DNA of 64,000 nucleotides. It comes from Streptosporangium album (GTDB taxonomy: Bacteria; Actinomycetota; Actinomycetes; Streptosporangiales; Streptosporangiaceae). Below, one piece after another: positions 62,680 through 64,000 of this stretch. Location: positions 2,046,001 to 2,110,000 of the forward strand of contig NZ_JACHJU010000001.1 of assembly GCF_014203795.1 (NCBI RefSeq), read 5' to 3'. Positions within the stretch are counted from its first letter, which is position 1; each line of letters opens with the position of its first letter. The translations under genes and the position numbers were made by a program. The notes under the pieces were generated by a model. That model made no database searches. It was not told where the DNA came from and was given only the letters and a program-made list of their open reading frames with translations.

Positions 62680-63090
62680 CTAGTCGCGCTTGGGCCAGAT
62701 CGGGCCCTGGTCGGTCCAGATGACGCCCTTGTTGCGGCACAGGCAGAAGGGGTGGCCGATCGGGTCGGTGTAGATCCGCCAGCCGTAGCCGTTGTGGCCG
62801 ATGAAGTCCTGCTGCAGCGTCGCGCCGAGATCGAGGACGCGGCGCTGCTCGGACTCGATCTCGTCCACTTCGAAGTCGAGGTGGAACTGCTTGGGGTGCT
62901 CGCTGTCGGGCCACTGCGGAGCGCGGTAGTCGTCCACCCGGATGAAGGCCAGCTCGACCTCGCCGAACTTGATGCCGGCCCAGTTCTCGTGGCTGCCTTC
63001 CTTGATCGCGCGGCCCGTCACCTCAGAGTAGAAGGCCGCCAGCTTCATCGTGTCCGGGCAGTCGATGATGAAATCGGTGAGTCGCAGCAT
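62680..63090 (-). CDS. VOC-family (glyoxalase/bleomycin-resistance fold) protein
   Basis: A 136-aa protein with two beta-alpha-beta-beta-beta repeats: LRLTDFIIDCPDTMKLAAFY begins the first and QFHLDFEVDEIE the second; GHPFCLCRNKG is the typical last strand. The metal-ligand positions appear partly lost, as in many actinobacterial members. Function unknown. The stop codon TAG at 62680-62682 contains the TA duplicated by the IS630 insertion, so the element entered right at the 3' end of this gene. Confidence 0.87.
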   Translation of the reverse strand: MLRLTDFIIDCPDTMKLAAFYSEVTGRAIKEGSHENWAGIKFGEVELAFIRVDDYRAPQWPDSEHPKQFHLDFEVDEIESEQRRVLDLGATLQQDFIGHNGYGWRIYTDPIGHPFCLCRNKGVIWTDQGPIWPKRD

Positions 63091-63127
63091 TTCGCGATTT
63101 TGTCACAAGATATCTGATACAGGAGCC

Positions 63128-63412
63128 TTAGTCCGGGTTCCCATCGGTGTAGTGGAAGTGCTCCTGCTGCGCGGTCGTGAAGCGCCCGACGAACGAGGGG
63201 GTCTGCTGATGGGCGGCGCGGGGCTGGAAGTGGCCATGCTCGATCGCCCAGTCGTAGACACCCGTGTCGAGGGGGTACTCCGTGATCATCCCCGTCAGCT
63301 CGCCGGTCTTGATCCACGACTCTGCGCGCTCTCGCGTCCGGAACACGCCTGACGGCCACTGCGCACCCTGGCCCAGGAAGACCCACACGGTCACGGGACT
63401 GGAATCGCTCAC
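63128..63412 (-). CDS. Small conserved protein (DUF7710-like)
   Basis: A 94-aa protein starting SDSSPVTVWVFLGQGAQWPSG and containing RERAESWIKTGELTG and YPLDTGVYDWAIEHGHF, features of a small family common next to mobile regions in actinobacteria. I recall it as DUF7710 but am not certain. Cytoplasmic, probably a single domain. Function unknown. Confidence 0.65.
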   Translation of the reverse strand: MSDSSPVTVWVFLGQGAQWPSGVFRTRERAESWIKTGELTGMITEYPLDTGVYDWAIEHGHFQPRAAHQQTPSFVGRFTTAQQEHFHYTDGNPD

Positions 63413-63509
63413 CGCTGAGACACCTCGTCACTGAACTCTGCGAAACCCGGAGGGGCACAGCCTCGGTGGATGGACCGTAGTCACTCAGTTGGTCACCCAG
63501 CAACGCAGA

Positions 63510-63539
63510 AGGCCGCTCCCGGTCTCTCGGAAGCGGCCT
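63510..63539 (-). terminator. tRNA-Ala terminator hairpin
   Basis: AGGCCGCT (63510-63517) and AGCGGCCT (63532-63539) form an 8-bp stem, extended by flanking bases, just downstream of the tRNA on its strand. Confidence 0.65.
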
Positions 63540-63543
63540 CTGG

Positions 63544-63590
63544 CCTGGTGGAGATGAGGGGATTCGAACCCCTGACCCCTTCGATGCGAA
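63544..63590 (-). repeat. Attachment-site repeat in tRNA-Ala
   Basis: Identical 47-bp partner of 59664-59710; this copy is within the intact tRNA gene. GTCACTCAGTTGGTCAC also occurs close to both copies (59810 and 63479 regions), probably element-end sequence. Confidence 0.75.
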
Positions 63591-63622
63591 CGAAGTGCGC
63601 TACCGGACTGCGCTACATCCCC
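63549..63622 (-). tRNA. tRNA-Ala (anticodon CGC)
   Basis: All arms fold: 7-bp acceptor with the G3-U70 pair that identifies alanine tRNA, D-arm GCGC/GCGC, anticodon stem CTTCG/CGAAG with loop TTCGCAT (anticodon CGC, reading GCG), and T-arm AGGGG-TTCGAAT-CCCCT. 74 nt; CCA is not encoded. Confidence 0.95.
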
Positions 63623-63679
63623 AAGACGTGCACTAGGTTAGCAAACTTCCGGGCGCGCTCGCGCCATCCGACGCACTGA

Positions 63680-64000
63680 TCAGTCGCCGACCGCACGGCG
63701 GGGAGCCTCGGCGTACTGGTCGAAGATCTCGTCGCGGTGCGCGTCCAGGTCGATGATCTCCGCCACCGGCCGCTGGGCCTCCTGTTCGGCGGCCCGGCGG
63801 CGGGCGCGCCTGGCGCGTTCCGCGCGGGCCTGAGCGGCAGCCGTACGCTGTTCGGCGTCGATCTGCACCGAGACCCTCAGGACGGCCAGATAGGACCCCA
63901 GGAGCACCAAAGAGGGCGAAACACCCCACCAGGGGATCACCTGGACGGCGGCCGTCACCACCGAGGCGAGGACCAGCAGCGTGCACCAGAGGGTCAGCCG
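63680..64000 (-). CDS. SepX/GlpR-like divisome membrane protein, 3' end (5' part outside window)
   Basis: The frame is open to the right edge, so only the last 106 residues are visible. They hold two hydrophobic segments (LWCTLLVLASVVTAAVQVIPWW, SPSLVLLGSYLAVL) and a charged tail (AQARAERARRARRRAAEQEA, then AEIIDLDAHRDEIFDQY). This resembles the C-terminal part of the actinobacterial SepX/GlpR divisome protein as I remember it. Most of the protein is unseen, so the call is tentative. Confidence 0.45.
   Translation of the reverse strand, partial: RLTLWCTLLVLASVVTAAVQVIPWWGVSPSLVLLGSYLAVLRVSVQIDAEQRTAAAQARAERARRARRRAAEQEAQRPVAEIIDLDAHRDEIFDQYAEAPRRAVGD

Larger units (their letters stand above)
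59857..62680 (+). mobile_element. IS630-family element, split by an IS3 element
   Basis: Inverted ends GTGCTTCGTTCCTC (left) and its inverse with G for T (right) are flanked by TA on both sides (59855-59856 and 62681-62682), the IS630 target duplication. The transposase gene inside is interrupted at 60917-62507. Confidence 0.8.

Overview
The window is high-GC actinomycete DNA. Gene content and order (ppk beside a fused Nudix/phosphatase gene, IspE, RsmA, TatD, MetG, actinobacterial PMT beside RsmI, a SepX/GlpR-like gene beside tRNA-Ala) fit a Streptosporangiales-type filamentous actinobacterium; the genus is not proven.

Region 1 (1-25.4 kb) is core chromosome. It starts with the tail of a TetR-like regulator and a polyphosphate group (ppk, mutT1-like, CYTH-CHAD). 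Next come a trans-aconitate methyltransferase divergent from a MarR regulator over a palindromic operator, an ABC-F ATPase, ispE, rsmA, a membrane Ser/Thr kinase coupled to a secreted FG-GAP protein, tatD, metG, a GT2 glycosyltransferase and a GT-C-like membrane protein. Two protein mannosyltransferase paralogs then lie in inverted orientation on either side of rsmI. The region closes with a hypothetical gene, a secreted I36-type inhibitor and a protein phosphatase remnant that has lost its active site.

Region 2 (25.5-40.1 kb) looks like one catabolic regulon: two PLP aminotransferases and an FCD-type GntR regulator in one operon, a divergent diaminopropionate ammonia-lyase-like enzyme, a complete five-gene peptide ABC importer, two related amidohydrolases, a PNP-oxidase-like protein and a secreted alpha/beta hydrolase. 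A 17-bp palindrome (CTGCATTCTGAATGCAG and variants) recurs at the promoters of the regulator/lyase pair, the importer and the amidohydrolases, with a weaker match before the secreted hydrolase. It is the likely GntR operator.

Region 3 (40.2-63.6 kb) is accessory DNA dense in mobile elements. Its centre is a 9,042-bp Tn7-like transposon (46298-55339) encoding a TnsA-TnsB fusion, a TnsC ATPase and a short zinc-rich TniQ. It has 17-bp terminal inverted repeats starting TGT, internal repeats that look like TnsB-binding sites at both ends, and a 5-bp target duplication with one mismatch. An IS701 element and an IS5-like element have inserted into it. No CRISPR array, cas gene or recognisable tnsD/tnsE is present. 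Around it lie decayed transposase copies, four copies of a 77-bp repeat, an IS3 element nested in an IS630 element, an integrase fragment, and a 47-bp duplication of the 3' part of tRNA-Ala that marks a former site-specific integration. Functional cargo includes an MBL-fold hydrolase, a monooxygenase with its TetR regulator, a VOC protein and several hypothetical genes.

Region 4 (63.5-64 kb) returns to core DNA: tRNA-Ala(CGC) with its terminator and the 3' end of a SepX/GlpR-like membrane protein gene that runs off the right edge.
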